Shown here piece by piece: positions 25,764-36,386 of a stretch of 37,963 nt of DNA (positions are counted from its first letter, which is position 1; the number at the start of each line of letters is the position of its first letter). The translations under genes were made by a program, and so were the position numbers. The notes below the pieces were generated by a model, which had not been told where the DNA came from, searched no databases, and worked only from the letters and a program-made list of their open reading frames with translations. This DNA comes from Fibrobacter sp. (GTDB lineage Bacteria; Fibrobacterota; Fibrobacteria; Fibrobacterales; Fibrobacteraceae). The DNA lies in NCBI GenBank assembly GCA_012523035.1, contig JAAYJH010000040.1:1-37963 (forward strand). Direction: 5' to 3'.

Positions 25764-28700
25764 TTACCCACCAAAAAACTCATCTTCACCACTGTGAACA
25801 TCAGTTTCTAACATTTGAATCACTAAGTCATCATCTGATTCTTCTGTCTCTTGTAGAGCCTTTGCCTGATCTTCTTCGGCATCGGCATCCACCACCACTA
25901 AGTTTCTTAAATGATGTGAACCTGTTCCGCTTGGGATCAATCGACCAGTAATGACATTTTCTTTAAGTCCACTAAGAGCATCCACTCGACCTTCAATAGC
26001 AGCACGAGTGAGCACTTTGGTGGTTTCTTGGAAAGATGCTGCAGAAATAAAGCTATCCGTTGCAAGAGCAGCTTTGGTAATACCCAACAACATTGGAGTA
26101 AATTCAGCTGGTTTTTTATTTTGTGCTATAAGAGCTTCATTTTCTGTACGAAGGCGTGCTTTTGACACTTCTTCTTCCGCAAGAAATTCTGAATCACCAG
26201 GATTAGAAATTTTAACTTTACGCATCATTTGTCGTACGATACACTCAATGTGTTTATCTGCAATAGCCACACCTTGAAGTCTGTACACTGTTTGAATTTC
26301 GTTGACTAAGTGTCGTTGGACTTCTTCTGGGCCTAAAACCTTAAGAATATCGTGCAAATTCACGCTGCCTTCACAAATTTTTTGACCTCGACGCACTCGG
26401 TCTCCTTCGTGGACAGCTAAATGACGCCCTCTTGAAACTAAAACAGTCTCTTCTATTTCACGAGTTATTTCCGTTCCATCACTGTTTTTAACAACTACAG
26501 TGTCTTTTATAATCACTTTTTGATTGTTTCTTTCTTCTCCACCATATGAAACGATTCCGTCAATAGGTGCAATCACCGCCGTGTTCTTAGGAATTCGAGC
26601 TTCAAATAACTCTTGAACGCGTGGTAAACCTCCAGTAATGTCTCGAGTTTTACCTACTGCTCTTGGGAGTTTAGCCAATGTTTGGCCTACACTCACTTGA
26701 GCTTTATCCATTACAGAAAGAACAGCTCCATCTGGAAGCATAAAATGACCGATTTTCTCGCCCTTTTTATCTAGAACACTGATTGCAGGTCGTCGTTTTC
26801 CTCGTTTATCACTAATAATAGTCCAAGTTTCGATATCAGTAACTTCATCTTTTTCAACACGATAAGTAATGTTTTCAAAAAGATCTATAAACTGGGCTTC
26901 GCCTTCTACACTAGAAATAATTGGGCTACTATAAGCGTCCCATTCAAAAAGAACATCGCCTTGCTGGACTTTATCTTGATTTTTGACATGGATATTAGCA
27001 CCATAAGGGACTTGGAAGCGACCTTTGTTGATACCAAAAGTATCAAAAATCACCAACTCACCCATACGGCTCACCACAATGCGTTCCCCTTTGTTTTCTA
27101 CCACATCGACCATTTCTAATTCGACATGACCATCGACTATAGCCTTTTTATTGTTTTCTACAGTAAGACGACTAGAAGCACCACCAATATGGAAAGTTCG
27201 AAGAGTCAACTGGGTTCCAGGCTCACCAATGGATTGAGCGGCGAGCACTCCAACGGCTTCTCCCATATCTACTGGACGCCCCGAAGATAACATACGACCA
27301 TAACACTTGGCACACACCCCTTGAGGTGCGTCACAAGTCAGCACAGAACGCATTTTAACATGCTCTATACCCACAGCCGTAATCTTTGGTAAATCTCGTT
27401 CTTCAATTAAACTCCCTGAAGCAACAATGATTTCATCGCTAATAGGATGTTTAATGTCTTCACAAGGGACACGACCCAATAAGCGATCTTCTAATGGGAT
27501 CACAGTATCATCACCATCTTTAAACGCCGAAATATCGATGCCTTCTGTGGTTCCACAATCTGGAATAGTCACCACAAGCTCTTGAGCCACATCCACTAAT
27601 CGACGAGTCAAGTATCCCGCATCAGCAGTTTTAAGAGCGGTATCTGCCAATCCCTTTCGAGCTCCATGAGAAGAAATAAAATACTCCATCTCATTAAGAC
27701 CTTCACGGAAACACGAGGTGATAGGGTTTTCAATCACTTCTTGTCCGCCCAGCTGTTTAGTTGGTTTTTGCATTAAACCACGCATACCAGACAACTGTTT
27801 AATTTGCTCGCGACTTCCACGAGCACCAGAATCAGCCATCATATATACAGGGTTAAAGCCCTCTTTGTCTCTTGATAACAATTCCCACTGTTGATCGGCT
27901 ACATCCTTGGTTGTTTTTGACCATACATCCACAATTTGGTTGTATCGCTCACCATCAGTAATCACACCTTCTTCGTATAATTCACGAATAGTTGATACTT
28001 TTTCTGTGGCTTGGTCTAATAAATCTTGCTTTTCTTCTGGTATAACCATTTCGGCAATAGCCACAGAAGCTCCCGATCGGGTAGCCCAATGATAACCTAA
28101 ATCTTTTAGCTGATCTAAAAACTCTACAGTGAGGCGATTTCCGGTTTTACGATACAAATCATCCACAGATTTAGCAATTACTTTTTTACTAAAAAGATCA
28201 TTGGCATAACCTAATACATCTGGAACGATATCATTCAAGAAAACGCGTCCTACAGTGGTTTTAATCAAGGTGGATTCTAAGACTTTAACTAAACGGACCT
28301 TTTCACCCTTTTTAGCTACAAATTGCATCTCACCCTTATCATCAGCAAAATCTCTTTCACAAAGAGTGTCTTTTTCAAATGAAGTATAATATACTTGAGA
28401 GCCTTTCTCCAACTTCAAATAAACATTCGCATTTAAATCTACGAAACCATTTTCAAAGGCCCTAATGGCTTCTGCTTTATCTGAAAATCTCATGCCCTCG
28501 CCCTTTCGATTGAGACCAGATTTGGTCAGATAATAAAGACCAAGCACAATATCTTGGCTAGGCACCGCAATAGGCTGGCCCGATGCTGGGTGCAAAATAT
28601 TGTTAGAAGAAAGCATTAAAACACGGCATTCTAATTGAGTTTCAAAAGAAAGCGGTAAATGCACAGCCATTTGGTCACCATCAAAGTCTGCGTTAAACGC

Positions 28701-30230
28701 GGCACAAACTAAAGGATGCAAGCGAATTGCATTTCCTTCAATAAGTTTAGGGTAGAAAGCCTGAATACCTAATCGGTGTAGAGTTGGAGCACGGTTTAAC
28801 ATCACAGGATGGTCTTCTGTTATTTGCTCTAAAATGTCCCATACCTCGGGGCGTTCAGCATCTACAAATTTCTTTGCCGCTTTTAGAGTGTAAACTAAAC
28901 CTTGTTCTTCAAGTCGTTGGATAATAAAAGGTTTATAAAGCTCTAAAGCCATGCTTTTTGGAAGTCCGCATTCGTGCATTTGTAGCTCTGGACCCACCAC
29001 AATAACAGAACGACCAGAATAATCCACTCGTTTACCTAAAAGGTTCAAACGGAAACGACCTTGTTTACCCTTCAACAACTCTGAGATAGATTTTAAAGGC
29101 CTATTATTTCCTGTCCTAGCCACTCGACGACTTGTATCTAACAATTGATCCACAGCTTCCTGAAGCATTCGCTTCTCGTTAGATAAAATCACATTGGGGG
29201 CTCTTATATCGATGAGTTTTTTGAGACGATTGTTTCTGTTTATCACTCTACGATAAAGCTCATTTAAATCCGAAGTTGCAAAACGACCGCCATCTAATGG
29301 CACCAAAGGCCTAAGTTCTGGAGGGATCACAGGAAGCACATCTAAAATCATCCATTCAGGTTGATTGGGGATTAGACGGAATTCTTTTGGATATAATTCT
29401 ACAAATTGATCAAAAACATCTATAAATAAATCAGTTTCTAAGTTTCCTTTGTAGTTGGCTTTAAATTCGCTTACCGCTGCTGCAATGTCTCGAACCCAAG
29501 GCATTTCACTGCGCGAAAAAGCCTCTGGATTTTCATAATATTCACGAAAAGACTCTAACTGAGATTTTCTGAAAGCTTCTACTATTTGTAATCGCTTAAA
29601 GGCTTCATCTCTTTTAGTTTTAGATTTAGCTACAGCTAAAATACGAAGTTCATCGGACAATTCCTTTAGATTCAATCTAGACAAAAGGAGCTTCAGAGCA
29701 GATGCACCCATTTTTGCATCAAATGTACGGCCTTCGTTTTCTAAGTCCACATATTTAAACTCATCTATAAGCTCATTTACAGTCAAGTCCGTGTCACCTG
29801 GATCGATAACGATATACTTTTCATGATAAATTATATTTTCTAGTGATTTGGTGTCAATCCCTAAAAGACCACCAATCACGCTAGGTAAGTTGCGAACAAA
29901 CCAAGTGTGAGTTAAAGGAATTGCTAGGTCAATATGTCCCATCCTTTCACGACGAACTTTGGAATGAGTCACTTCTACACCGCATCGATCACAAATCACA
30001 CCTTTGTATCGAATTCTTTTAAATTTTCCACAATTACATTCCCAGTTTTTAACAGGACCAAAGATTTTTTCACAAAAAAGCCCATCTTTTTCTGGTTTAA
30101 ATGAACGATAATTAATGGTTTCTGGTTTTATAACCTCTCCAAAAGACCAATGACGAATCAAATCTGGAGATGCTAAGTGGATGGAGATATTGCCAGTATT
30201 TTCAGAATATTTAAACAGTTCTTCGGACAT
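25764..30230 (-). CDS. rpoC: DNA-directed RNA polymerase beta' subunit
   Basis: Catalytic large subunit of RNA polymerase, 1488 residues. The N-terminal zinc site is Cys65, Cys67, Cys80 and Cys83. The Mg2+-binding NADFDGDQ is at 513-520, followed by bridge-helix and trigger-loop regions; a second zinc-type cysteine group includes CDAPQGVCAKC. Compared with the E. coli protein as I recall it, about 65 extra residues (about 224-288) sit between KRLQIVEAFRKS and NQPEWMIL, just before the lid segment. GAGGAGA for translation start lies inside the end of rpoB, and only one base separates the two genes. Confidence 0.98.
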   Translation of the reverse strand: MSEELFKYSENTGNISIHLASPDLIRHWSFGEVIKPETINYRSFKPEKDGLFCEKIFGPVKNWECNCGKFKRIRYKGVICDRCGVEVTHSKVRRERMGHIDLAIPLTHTWFVRNLPSVIGGLLGIDTKSLENIIYHEKYIVIDPGDTDLTVNELIDEFKYVDLENEGRTFDAKMGASALKLLLSRLNLKELSDELRILAVAKSKTKRDEAFKRLQIVEAFRKSQLESFREYYENPEAFSRSEMPWVRDIAAAVSEFKANYKGNLETDLFIDVFDQFVELYPKEFRLIPNQPEWMILDVLPVIPPELRPLVPLDGGRFATSDLNELYRRVINRNNRLKKLIDIRAPNVILSNEKRMLQEAVDQLLDTSRRVARTGNNRPLKSISELLKGKQGRFRLNLLGKRVDYSGRSVIVVGPELQMHECGLPKSMALELYKPFIIQRLEEQGLVYTLKAAKKFVDAERPEVWDILEQITEDHPVMLNRAPTLHRLGIQAFYPKLIEGNAIRLHPLVCAAFNADFDGDQMAVHLPLSFETQLECRVLMLSSNNILHPASGQPIAVPSQDIVLGLYYLTKSGLNRKGEGMRFSDKAEAIRAFENGFVDLNANVYLKLEKGSQVYYTSFEKDTLCERDFADDKGEMQFVAKKGEKVRLVKVLESTLIKTTVGRVFLNDIVPDVLGYANDLFSKKVIAKSVDDLYRKTGNRLTVEFLDQLKDLGYHWATRSGASVAIAEMVIPEEKQDLLDQATEKVSTIRELYEEGVITDGERYNQIVDVWSKTTKDVADQQWELLSRDKEGFNPVYMMADSGARGSREQIKQLSGMRGLMQKPTKQLGGQEVIENPITSCFREGLNEMEYFISSHGARKGLADTALKTADAGYLTRRLVDVAQELVVTIPDCGTTEGIDISAFKDGDDTVIPLEDRLLGRVPCEDIKHPISDEIIVASGSLIEERDLPKITAVGIEHVKMRSVLTCDAPQGVCAKCYGRMLSSGRPVDMGEAVGVLAAQSIGEPGTQLTLRTFHIGGASSRLTVENNKKAIVDGHVELEMVDVVENKGERIVVSRMGELVIFDTFGINKGRFQVPYGANIHVKNQDKVQQGDVLFEWDAYSSPIISSVEGEAQFIDLFENITYRVEKDEVTDIETWTIISDKRGKRRPAISVLDKKGEKIGHFMLPDGAVLSVMDKAQVSVGQTLAKLPRAVGKTRDITGGLPRVQELFEARIPKNTAVIAPIDGIVSYGGEERNNQKVIIKDTVVVKNSDGTEITREIEETVLVSRGRHLAVHEGDRVRRGQKICEGSVNLHDILKVLGPEEVQRHLVNEIQTVYRLQGVAIADKHIECIVRQMMRKVKISNPGDSEFLAEEEVSKARLRTENEALIAQNKKPAEFTPMLLGITKAALATDSFISAASFQETTKVLTRAAIEGRVDALSGLKENVITGRLIPSGTGSHHLRNLVVVDADAEEDQAKALQETEESDDDLVIQMLETDVHSGEDEFFGG

Positions 30231-30231
30231 A

Positions 30232-33200
30232 TTATATTTCTCCTCTTGTTTTCATATCTAAGCCTAAGGCGTGAATTTCACGAAGCATCACACGGAAAGA
30301 CTCAGGAACACCAGGTGGCTCTGTATTTTTACCTTTTACTATTGCACTATAAATTTTGGACCTACCTGCTACATCATCCGATTTAACAGTCAGAAGCTCT
30401 TGAAGTGTATAGGCTGCTCCATAAGCTTCCAATGCCCACACTTCCATTTCTCCAAATCGTTGTCCACCAAATTGACTTTTTCCACCTAAAGGTTGTTGAG
30501 TCACCAGTGCGTACGATCCAATAGAACGAGCATGTATTTTATTATCCACTAAGTGATCTAGTTTCAAGTAATACATATAACCAATCGTCACTGGATTCAA
30601 AAAAGCTTCTCCTGTACGACCATCATAAAGTTTGGCTTTACCAATCACTTTATTTTCGTCGGCATTCATTTCATAATCCACAATGGGTTCTTTTGCATAT
30701 GCTTCTTTTAATTCTGATACGATCTCGTCAAAAGATGCTCCATCAAAAACAGGAGTTTCTACCTTAAAGCCTAAGACTTTTGCAGCCCAGCTTAAATGAA
30801 CTTCTAATACTTGACCAATGTTCATACGAGAAGGTACACCTAATGGATTTAACAAAATCTGTAAAGGACGACCGTCTTCTGTAAAAGGCATATCTTCTAC
30901 TGGGACTATTTTGGATACTACACCCTTGTTACCATGACGACCCGCCATTTTATCACCTATAGATAAACGGCGTTTTGTGGCGATGTAAACCTTAACCGTT
31001 TGTAAAACTCCTGGTTTAAGCTCATCTCCTTTGGTCACTTTATCAATTTCTTTTTCCATATTGTGCGTTAAATCTTCCAATGCGTTTCTCGCTGCATCTA
31101 CTAATTTAATCGCTTTATCTTGAAGCTCTTGACTGTCTTGTGTAAAAGTCGATTTCAAAGAAATATCTGTAATATCAATATAAGCAAAAGTCTGTTCTGT
31201 AATGGTCTGATTTTCTGGAACCAACTTTTCATTGGTTTCATAACTTAAAATTTTGCCCGTTGTCTTTCCACCTAATATTCTAAATAAATGTTCTCGACTG
31301 GTGTTTTTAATACGGTCCATTTCAAGCTGAAAGCGCTCACGAATTTCGTAGATTTTCTCTTGATCTTGTTCTTTACTTTTTTTGTTTGAACGGTCTTTTC
31401 TACTGAATACGCGTGTGTCTACAACCACTCCTTTCATACCTGGAGGAGCCTTTAAAGAAGAGTCACGAACATCTCCGGCTTTTTCACCAAATATAGCTCG
31501 TAACAATCTCTCTTCTGGAGAAAGTTCCGTCTCTCCTTTTGGAGTGACTTTACCTACCAAAATATCTTCTGATTTAACTTCAGCTCCAATACGAATGATG
31601 CCATTTTCATCTAAATCTTTAACGGCTTCTTCTCCTACATTAGGAACTTCTCGAGTTAATTCTTCTGGTCCTCGTTTTGTGTCTCGCACCTCTAATTCAT
31701 ACTCTTCAATATGTATAGAAGTAAAGGTGTCGTTGATCACCAGTTCTTCTGATATAATCACAGCGTCTTCGTAGTTATAACCATTCCAAGGTAAAAAACC
31801 AATTAAAACATTCTTTCCTAGTGCAAGTTCTCCATTTTCGGTAGAGACGCCGTCAGCTAGAATATCTCCAGCTTGAACATAATCTCCTACGGTGACTATG
31901 GGTTTTTGATTAATGCAAGAATTTTGGTTCGATCGTTCAAACTTACGAAGTGTATAAATATCTATAGGATCTTGTGTTAAAAACTCAAAATTTTCTCCTA
32001 AACCTTCTAGTGGATAAAACTGATCATCAATCAATTTACCATGTTCTACTTCGATTCGGGTAGCATCTACAAAAGTCACTAAACCAGAGTGTTTAGCCAC
32101 AACGACCGTTCCAGAATCTATCGCAGCTTTGCGTTCTAAACCTGTTCCAACTATTGGAGATTCTGAGCGCAACAAAGGCACAGCTTGGCGTTGCATATTA
32201 GAACCCATCAAAGCACGGTTTGCATCATCATGTTCCAAGAAAGGAATTAGGCCTGCAGCTACAGAAACAATTTGCATAGGTGCTATATCCATCAAATCCA
32301 CTCTAGGAGTTTCCTTATCGTCTATAGCGATTCTCTCTTTATTTAAAAGATGAGGGTATTCACTTTGGGCTCTAACCACCACAAATTCTTCTGTGAAACG
32401 ACTTTCATCGTTTAAATTAGTACTAGCAGGTGCCACTTGGTATGCATCTTCTTCGTCTGCAGTCAAATAAACCACAAAGCTAGAAACTATTTGCTCTACA
32501 TCGTTAGAAGCTTGAACATAATCTGCTTTACCATTAAAGTCTTCTATAATGGTTCCATTTTTAACAAAAGTAGAAGTGTCCCCCACTTTAAATTCAAAAA
32601 CTTTATTTGCAAAAGAGTTAAAGAGGTCTCTTTGACGATGGTCTAGTTTTAAGCGGACACGATCTTTTTGCCTTTCACTTAAATCCTCTAAAACAAATAA
32701 ATGAGGTTCTCGAACAAAACTTTTGAACAAAGTAAAATGCCACTTTTCTTCTGGGAAGAAAACCTCTTCGCCCTTTGAATTTTTAAAAGCTAAAAGACCA
32801 ACAATACGATATGGAGTTTCTATAAAACCAAAATGATTCACTATAGCAAAAGTGGACAAAGAGCTAATCAAACCAATATTTGGACCTTCAGGGGTTTCGA
32901 TAGGACATAAACGGCCATAATGAGTATAATGCACATCACGAACTTCATAAGAGGCTCTTTCACGAGAAAGTCCGCCAGGTCCAAGAGCCGAAAGACGGCG
33001 TTTGTGAGTGAGTTCGGCTAAAGGATTCATTTGGTCCATAAATTGAGACAATTGACCAGAACCAAAGAAAGCTTGAACCACAGAACTAACCATTCGAGTG
33101 TTTACTAAATCTCGAGGAGTAATGGCATCTGCGTCTCTAGGTGAAGTGAATAAATTTTCACGAATCACGCGACTCATTCTACTCAAACCAATAGACATTT

Positions 33201-34458
33201 GATTGGCTAGCAATTCTCCAACAGAGCGAGTACGACGATTGCCTAAATGGTCAATGTCATCTAAGGAATAATATTCAGCATCGTCATAGAGTCCAACCAT
33301 ATAAATTATAATGGCAAGAAAATCCTCTTCTGTCATGGTCATGGTGCCTAGACTTGGTTTTGATTTTTTATTTTCTATGATGATTTTTTCGGTTATCGAG
33401 TTGTAAACCTTAGCATTTAAACGATAGCGACCCACTTCGCCCAAATCGTAGCGACGATCTTCAAAAAACAACTCTGCAAAAAACGCTTCAGCAGTCGCTA
33501 AGTTGGGGGCTTCTTCTTGAGAACGATGGGTAATCAAATAAATTTGTTTTAAGGCTTCTTCTTTGTTTTTACACTTATCTACATTCAAAGTGTTATGAAT
33601 CAAAAGACTATCTTCTTCTTGAGCAATCAATGAAACTTCATTGACTCCACTCTCTAAAAGCCTTTCAATATTTTTGTCATCAATAACAGTGTTAGCCTCT
33701 AATATAAGTTCTCCAGATTCATGATCTATTATATCTTTGCGTATAATACGATGCATCAAATGATCTGGATCCACTTTTGTTATTTCAATGACTTCGCTAT
33801 TTTTATAAAATAAATCTAGAATTTCTTCTGTGGTTTCAAAACCAATACAACGCAATAAAACAGATGCTGGAATTTTCTTTTTTCTATCAATTACAAAATA
33901 AAGAGCATCTGCATTAGTTAAAAACTCTACCCATACACCACGATGAGGAATGATCCTGCTCTTAAAATCGGAACGACCATTTGGAAGGATTTCTTCATCA
34001 AAACTCACACCAGGAGAACGATGCAACTGAGACACCACCACTCGTTCAGCACCATTGATTATAAAAGTGCCATTGTCCGTCATGATAGGTAAATCACAAA
34101 TAAAAACATTGTTTTTTATTTCTTCTTTTAATCGCGTATCTTCTCCGTCTTTTTCGAAACGATGCAAAGATAAGTTCGCATATAGAGGAATAGAGTAAGT
34201 CAAACCTCTTTCTCTTGATTCCGCGACACCGTACTTAGGCACTCCAAAATTATAGCCCTCATACTTTAAGGAATTTAGCTCCTTAATATCAGTAATAGGA
34301 AAAATATCCTGAAAGACTCTCTCTAACCCTACATTCAAGCGATCTTGAATAGGCGTATTCTTTTGAAGAAATTGTTCATAAGAAGCTTTTTGAACCTCTA
34401 TTAAATATGGTAGTTCAAGCTTGAACTTATTGGAGGAATAACTTTTTCTCTCCGTCAT
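30232..34458 (-). CDS. rpoB: DNA-directed RNA polymerase beta subunit
   Basis: Second large subunit of RNA polymerase, 1408 residues. The rifampicin pocket is intact and of the sensitive type: SQLSQFMDQ with Asp475, His485 and Ser490 at the positions of E. coli 516, 526 and 531. Other landmarks are the CPIETPEGPNIGLI segment, GDKMAGRHGNKGV, and the C-terminal GGKSQFGGQRFGEMEVWALEAYGA. GAGG precedes ATG 34458. It is separated from rplL by 238 bases that contain a hairpin, and is coupled to rpoC. Confidence 0.98.
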   Translation of the reverse strand: MTERKSYSSNKFKLELPYLIEVQKASYEQFLQKNTPIQDRLNVGLERVFQDIFPITDIKELNSLKYEGYNFGVPKYGVAESRERGLTYSIPLYANLSLHRFEKDGEDTRLKEEIKNNVFICDLPIMTDNGTFIINGAERVVVSQLHRSPGVSFDEEILPNGRSDFKSRIIPHRGVWVEFLTNADALYFVIDRKKKIPASVLLRCIGFETTEEILDLFYKNSEVIEITKVDPDHLMHRIIRKDIIDHESGELILEANTVIDDKNIERLLESGVNEVSLIAQEEDSLLIHNTLNVDKCKNKEEALKQIYLITHRSQEEAPNLATAEAFFAELFFEDRRYDLGEVGRYRLNAKVYNSITEKIIIENKKSKPSLGTMTMTEEDFLAIIIYMVGLYDDAEYYSLDDIDHLGNRRTRSVGELLANQMSIGLSRMSRVIRENLFTSPRDADAITPRDLVNTRMVSSVVQAFFGSGQLSQFMDQMNPLAELTHKRRLSALGPGGLSRERASYEVRDVHYTHYGRLCPIETPEGPNIGLISSLSTFAIVNHFGFIETPYRIVGLLAFKNSKGEEVFFPEEKWHFTLFKSFVREPHLFVLEDLSERQKDRVRLKLDHRQRDLFNSFANKVFEFKVGDTSTFVKNGTIIEDFNGKADYVQASNDVEQIVSSFVVYLTADEEDAYQVAPASTNLNDESRFTEEFVVVRAQSEYPHLLNKERIAIDDKETPRVDLMDIAPMQIVSVAAGLIPFLEHDDANRALMGSNMQRQAVPLLRSESPIVGTGLERKAAIDSGTVVVAKHSGLVTFVDATRIEVEHGKLIDDQFYPLEGLGENFEFLTQDPIDIYTLRKFERSNQNSCINQKPIVTVGDYVQAGDILADGVSTENGELALGKNVLIGFLPWNGYNYEDAVIISEELVINDTFTSIHIEEYELEVRDTKRGPEELTREVPNVGEEAVKDLDENGIIRIGAEVKSEDILVGKVTPKGETELSPEERLLRAIFGEKAGDVRDSSLKAPPGMKGVVVDTRVFSRKDRSNKKSKEQDQEKIYEIRERFQLEMDRIKNTSREHLFRILGGKTTGKILSYETNEKLVPENQTITEQTFAYIDITDISLKSTFTQDSQELQDKAIKLVDAARNALEDLTHNMEKEIDKVTKGDELKPGVLQTVKVYIATKRRLSIGDKMAGRHGNKGVVSKIVPVEDMPFTEDGRPLQILLNPLGVPSRMNIGQVLEVHLSWAAKVLGFKVETPVFDGASFDEIVSELKEAYAKEPIVDYEMNADENKVIGKAKLYDGRTGEAFLNPVTIGYMYYLKLDHLVDNKIHARSIGSYALVTQQPLGGKSQFGGQRFGEMEVWALEAYGAAYTLQELLTVKSDDVAGRSKIYSAIVKGKNTEPPGVPESFRVMLREIHALGLDMKTRGEI

Positions 34459-34642
34459 TGGAATACCTCATTTTGTGAAAAACTCGTAGAATTTATTCTA
34501 AAAAACAATGGAATAAAAAAACATGAATTGGAATGACAACATAAGGGAAAATAGGGCTTTGAAAGTTTTAAAGTGTTCATATTTCTCTTCTTATTTTGCA
34601 TTTGAATCATTCATATTTTGCTATAAAATCTAAATAAACCCC

Positions 34643-34670
34643 AATAGCCCGCACAAAAGTGCAGGCTATT
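34643..34670 (-). promoter_or_regulatory. rplL-rpoB intergenic hairpin (attenuator or processing site)
   Basis: AATAGCC plus GCAC pair with GTGC plus GGCTATT, with one internal mismatch and a four-base loop. The hairpin lies 26 bases past the rplL stop. On the minus strand it is followed by GGGG and a broken T-rich run, so termination would be partial. Many bacteria have a partial terminator or RNase III site at this position to lower rpoBC output relative to L7/L12. The remaining bases of the gap (34459-34642) show no clear promoter. Confidence 0.55.
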
Positions 34671-34696
34671 TGAGTAAAATCAGAAAGTAAATGTCA

Positions 34697-35071
34697 TTAC
34701 TTAAGAGCTACCTTTGCTCCAAGATCTTCTAATTCCTTTTTAAGTTTTTCAGCTTCTTCTTTAGAAACTGCTTCTTTTACTAGACTATCTGGTTTCTCAA
34801 CTAGATCTTTAGCGTCTTTAAGACCAAGACCTGTGATAGTACGAACAGCTTTAAGAACGGCCATTTTTTGAGCCCCGTGTTCTACTAAAACAACATCGAA
34901 TTCAGTTTTTTCGTCTGCTGCAGCACCTTCTGAAGGAGCAGCGGCCACAACTGCGACGCCACTAGCAGCTTCAATGCCGTGAGTTTCTTTAAGATAGTCA
35001 GCTAATTCTTTAGCTTCGAGTAGGGATAGGCCCACAATTTGATCGCCTAATGCCTTTATATCTGTTGCCAT
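34697..35071 (-). CDS. rplL: 50S ribosomal protein L7/L12
   Basis: Stalk protein that recruits translation GTPases, 124 residues. It has an N-terminal dimerisation helix, an Ala-rich hinge ([17 protein letters not shown]) and the C-terminal factor-binding domain ([34 protein letters not shown]). GGAG is upstream of the ATG. It follows rplJ by 48 bases, the usual L10-L12 pairing. Confidence 0.98.
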   Translation of the reverse strand: MATDIKALGDQIVGLSLLEAKELADYLKETHGIEAASGVAVVAAAPSEGAAADEKTEFDVVLVEHGAQKMAVLKAVRTITGLGLKDAKDLVEKPDSLVKEAVSKEEAEKLKKELEDLGAKVALK

Positions 35072-35119
35072 GATTTGTTTCTCCGATTATTCCGTTTAAA
35101 TGATTTCGTGTTAGTGTGT

Positions 35120-35647
35120 TTAAGATTCTGAAGAGTTTGGAGATTCTTCTGAACCCTTTTCAAGTTTTTCTTGAAGAGCTTTGATTTGTCCAGCAATAGT
35201 TGAACCAGGACTTAGTGCAATCATCACAAGCTGTGCGATCATTCCAAGGCGGTCTGGCATTTTTGAAAGATTAACAATTTCTGAACCAGGTAAAAGTTCT
35301 CCATCTAAGAAGATGCTCTTGCTCACAAGGAAACCAGGATTTGCTTTGTGAAAAGCTTCGATTTCACGAGCAGGTAACAATGGATCTTCGGCTAAACCGA
35401 CCATCACAGATGTTGCACCTACAAGAACATCATCAAGACCAGTAATGTTGAGTTTTTCAAAAACACGCTTTAACATTGTGTTTTTTATTGCTCTATAATA
35501 AACGCCTTTTTTTCTTAATTCAAGACGAAGAGCATTATCTTTCTCAACAGTAATACCTTGATAGTTTAACAAATAAACCGCAGTGGCATCTTTGAATGAC
35601 TCAACGATGGCGTCCACAGTCTGTTGTTTTTTTTCTACAGATTTCAT
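35120..35647 (-). CDS. rplJ: 50S ribosomal protein L10
   Basis: Base of the ribosomal stalk, 175 residues. The N-terminal rRNA-binding domain includes ATAVYLLNYQGITVEKDNALR and YRAIKNTMLKRVF. The C-terminal helix (GQIKALQEKLEKG) holds L7/L12 dimers. AGGAG precedes ATG 35647. Only ten bases separate it from rplA, so there is no room for a separate L10 leader of the enterobacterial type. Confidence 0.97.
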   Translation of the reverse strand: MKSVEKKQQTVDAIVESFKDATAVYLLNYQGITVEKDNALRLELRKKGVYYRAIKNTMLKRVFEKLNITGLDDVLVGATSVMVGLAEDPLLPAREIEAFHKANPGFLVSKSIFLDGELLPGSEIVNLSKMPDRLGMIAQLVMIALSPGSTIAGQIKALQEKLEKGSEESPNSSES

Positions 35648-35657
35648 GGTTTCACTC

Positions 35658-36344
35658 CTATCGTGTCAAGCTTAAATCTAGTTTAATGCTTGGGGTCATT
35701 GTCGCCGTCAAAGTGAGACTTTTAATATAAGTTCCCTTTGAAGTTTGAGGCTTTGCTTTGATCACTGAATCTACTACCGATTTAATGTTGTCGATAAGTT
35801 GTTCTTCAGCAAAAGAAAGCTTTCCAACTGGCGTGTGAATATTTGCACCTTTATCAACGCGGTACTGAATTTTACCCGCTTTGAGTTCTTTAACAGTTTG
35901 AGCAACATTAAGAGTCACTGTACCTGCTTTAGGACTCGGCATCAATCCACGAGGGCCCAGTATTTTCGCCACTCTACTAATCACCGGCATCATGTCGGGA
36001 GTAGCAATAACGGCATCAAATTCTAGCCATCCTCCTTGGATTTTCTGCACCAAGTCTTCGCCACCGGCGTCGATAGCACCCGCTTCCTTGGCTGCCTCAA
36101 GATTATTATCTTTACAGAAGACAAGTACACGGACATCGCGCCCAGTGCCATGCGGCAACACAACTGTGCCACGAACCACTTGGTCGGAATGTTTGGGGTC
36201 CACACCAAGATTAAAATGAACTTCGACCGTTTGATCGAATTTAATCTCGGATTTTTTTAGTATTTGAATAGCTTCAGCTAAATCGTATTGTTGATTACGA
36301 TTGATTGCTTTCGCTAGATTTTTGTATTTTTTTCCTCTGAACAT
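35658..36344 (-). CDS. rplA: 50S ribosomal protein L1
   Basis: Binds 23S rRNA at the mobile L1 stalk and often represses its own operon. It has 228 residues with the family segments VEVHFNLGVDPKHSDQ, VRGTVVLPHGTG, GPRGLMPSPKAGTV and YRVDKGANIHTPVGK. AGGA lies upstream of ATG 36344. The gap to rplK is 42 bases. Confidence 0.98.
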   Translation of the reverse strand: MFRGKKYKNLAKAINRNQQYDLAEAIQILKKSEIKFDQTVEVHFNLGVDPKHSDQVVRGTVVLPHGTGRDVRVLVFCKDNNLEAAKEAGAIDAGGEDLVQKIQGGWLEFDAVIATPDMMPVISRVAKILGPRGLMPSPKAGTVTLNVAQTVKELKAGKIQYRVDKGANIHTPVGKLSFAEEQLIDNIKSVVDSVIKAKPQTSKGTYIKSLTLTATMTPSIKLDLSLTR

Positions 36345-36386
36345 GGTGTTTCCTGTCAGACACTATAACGGTGAATTACCTGCCTC

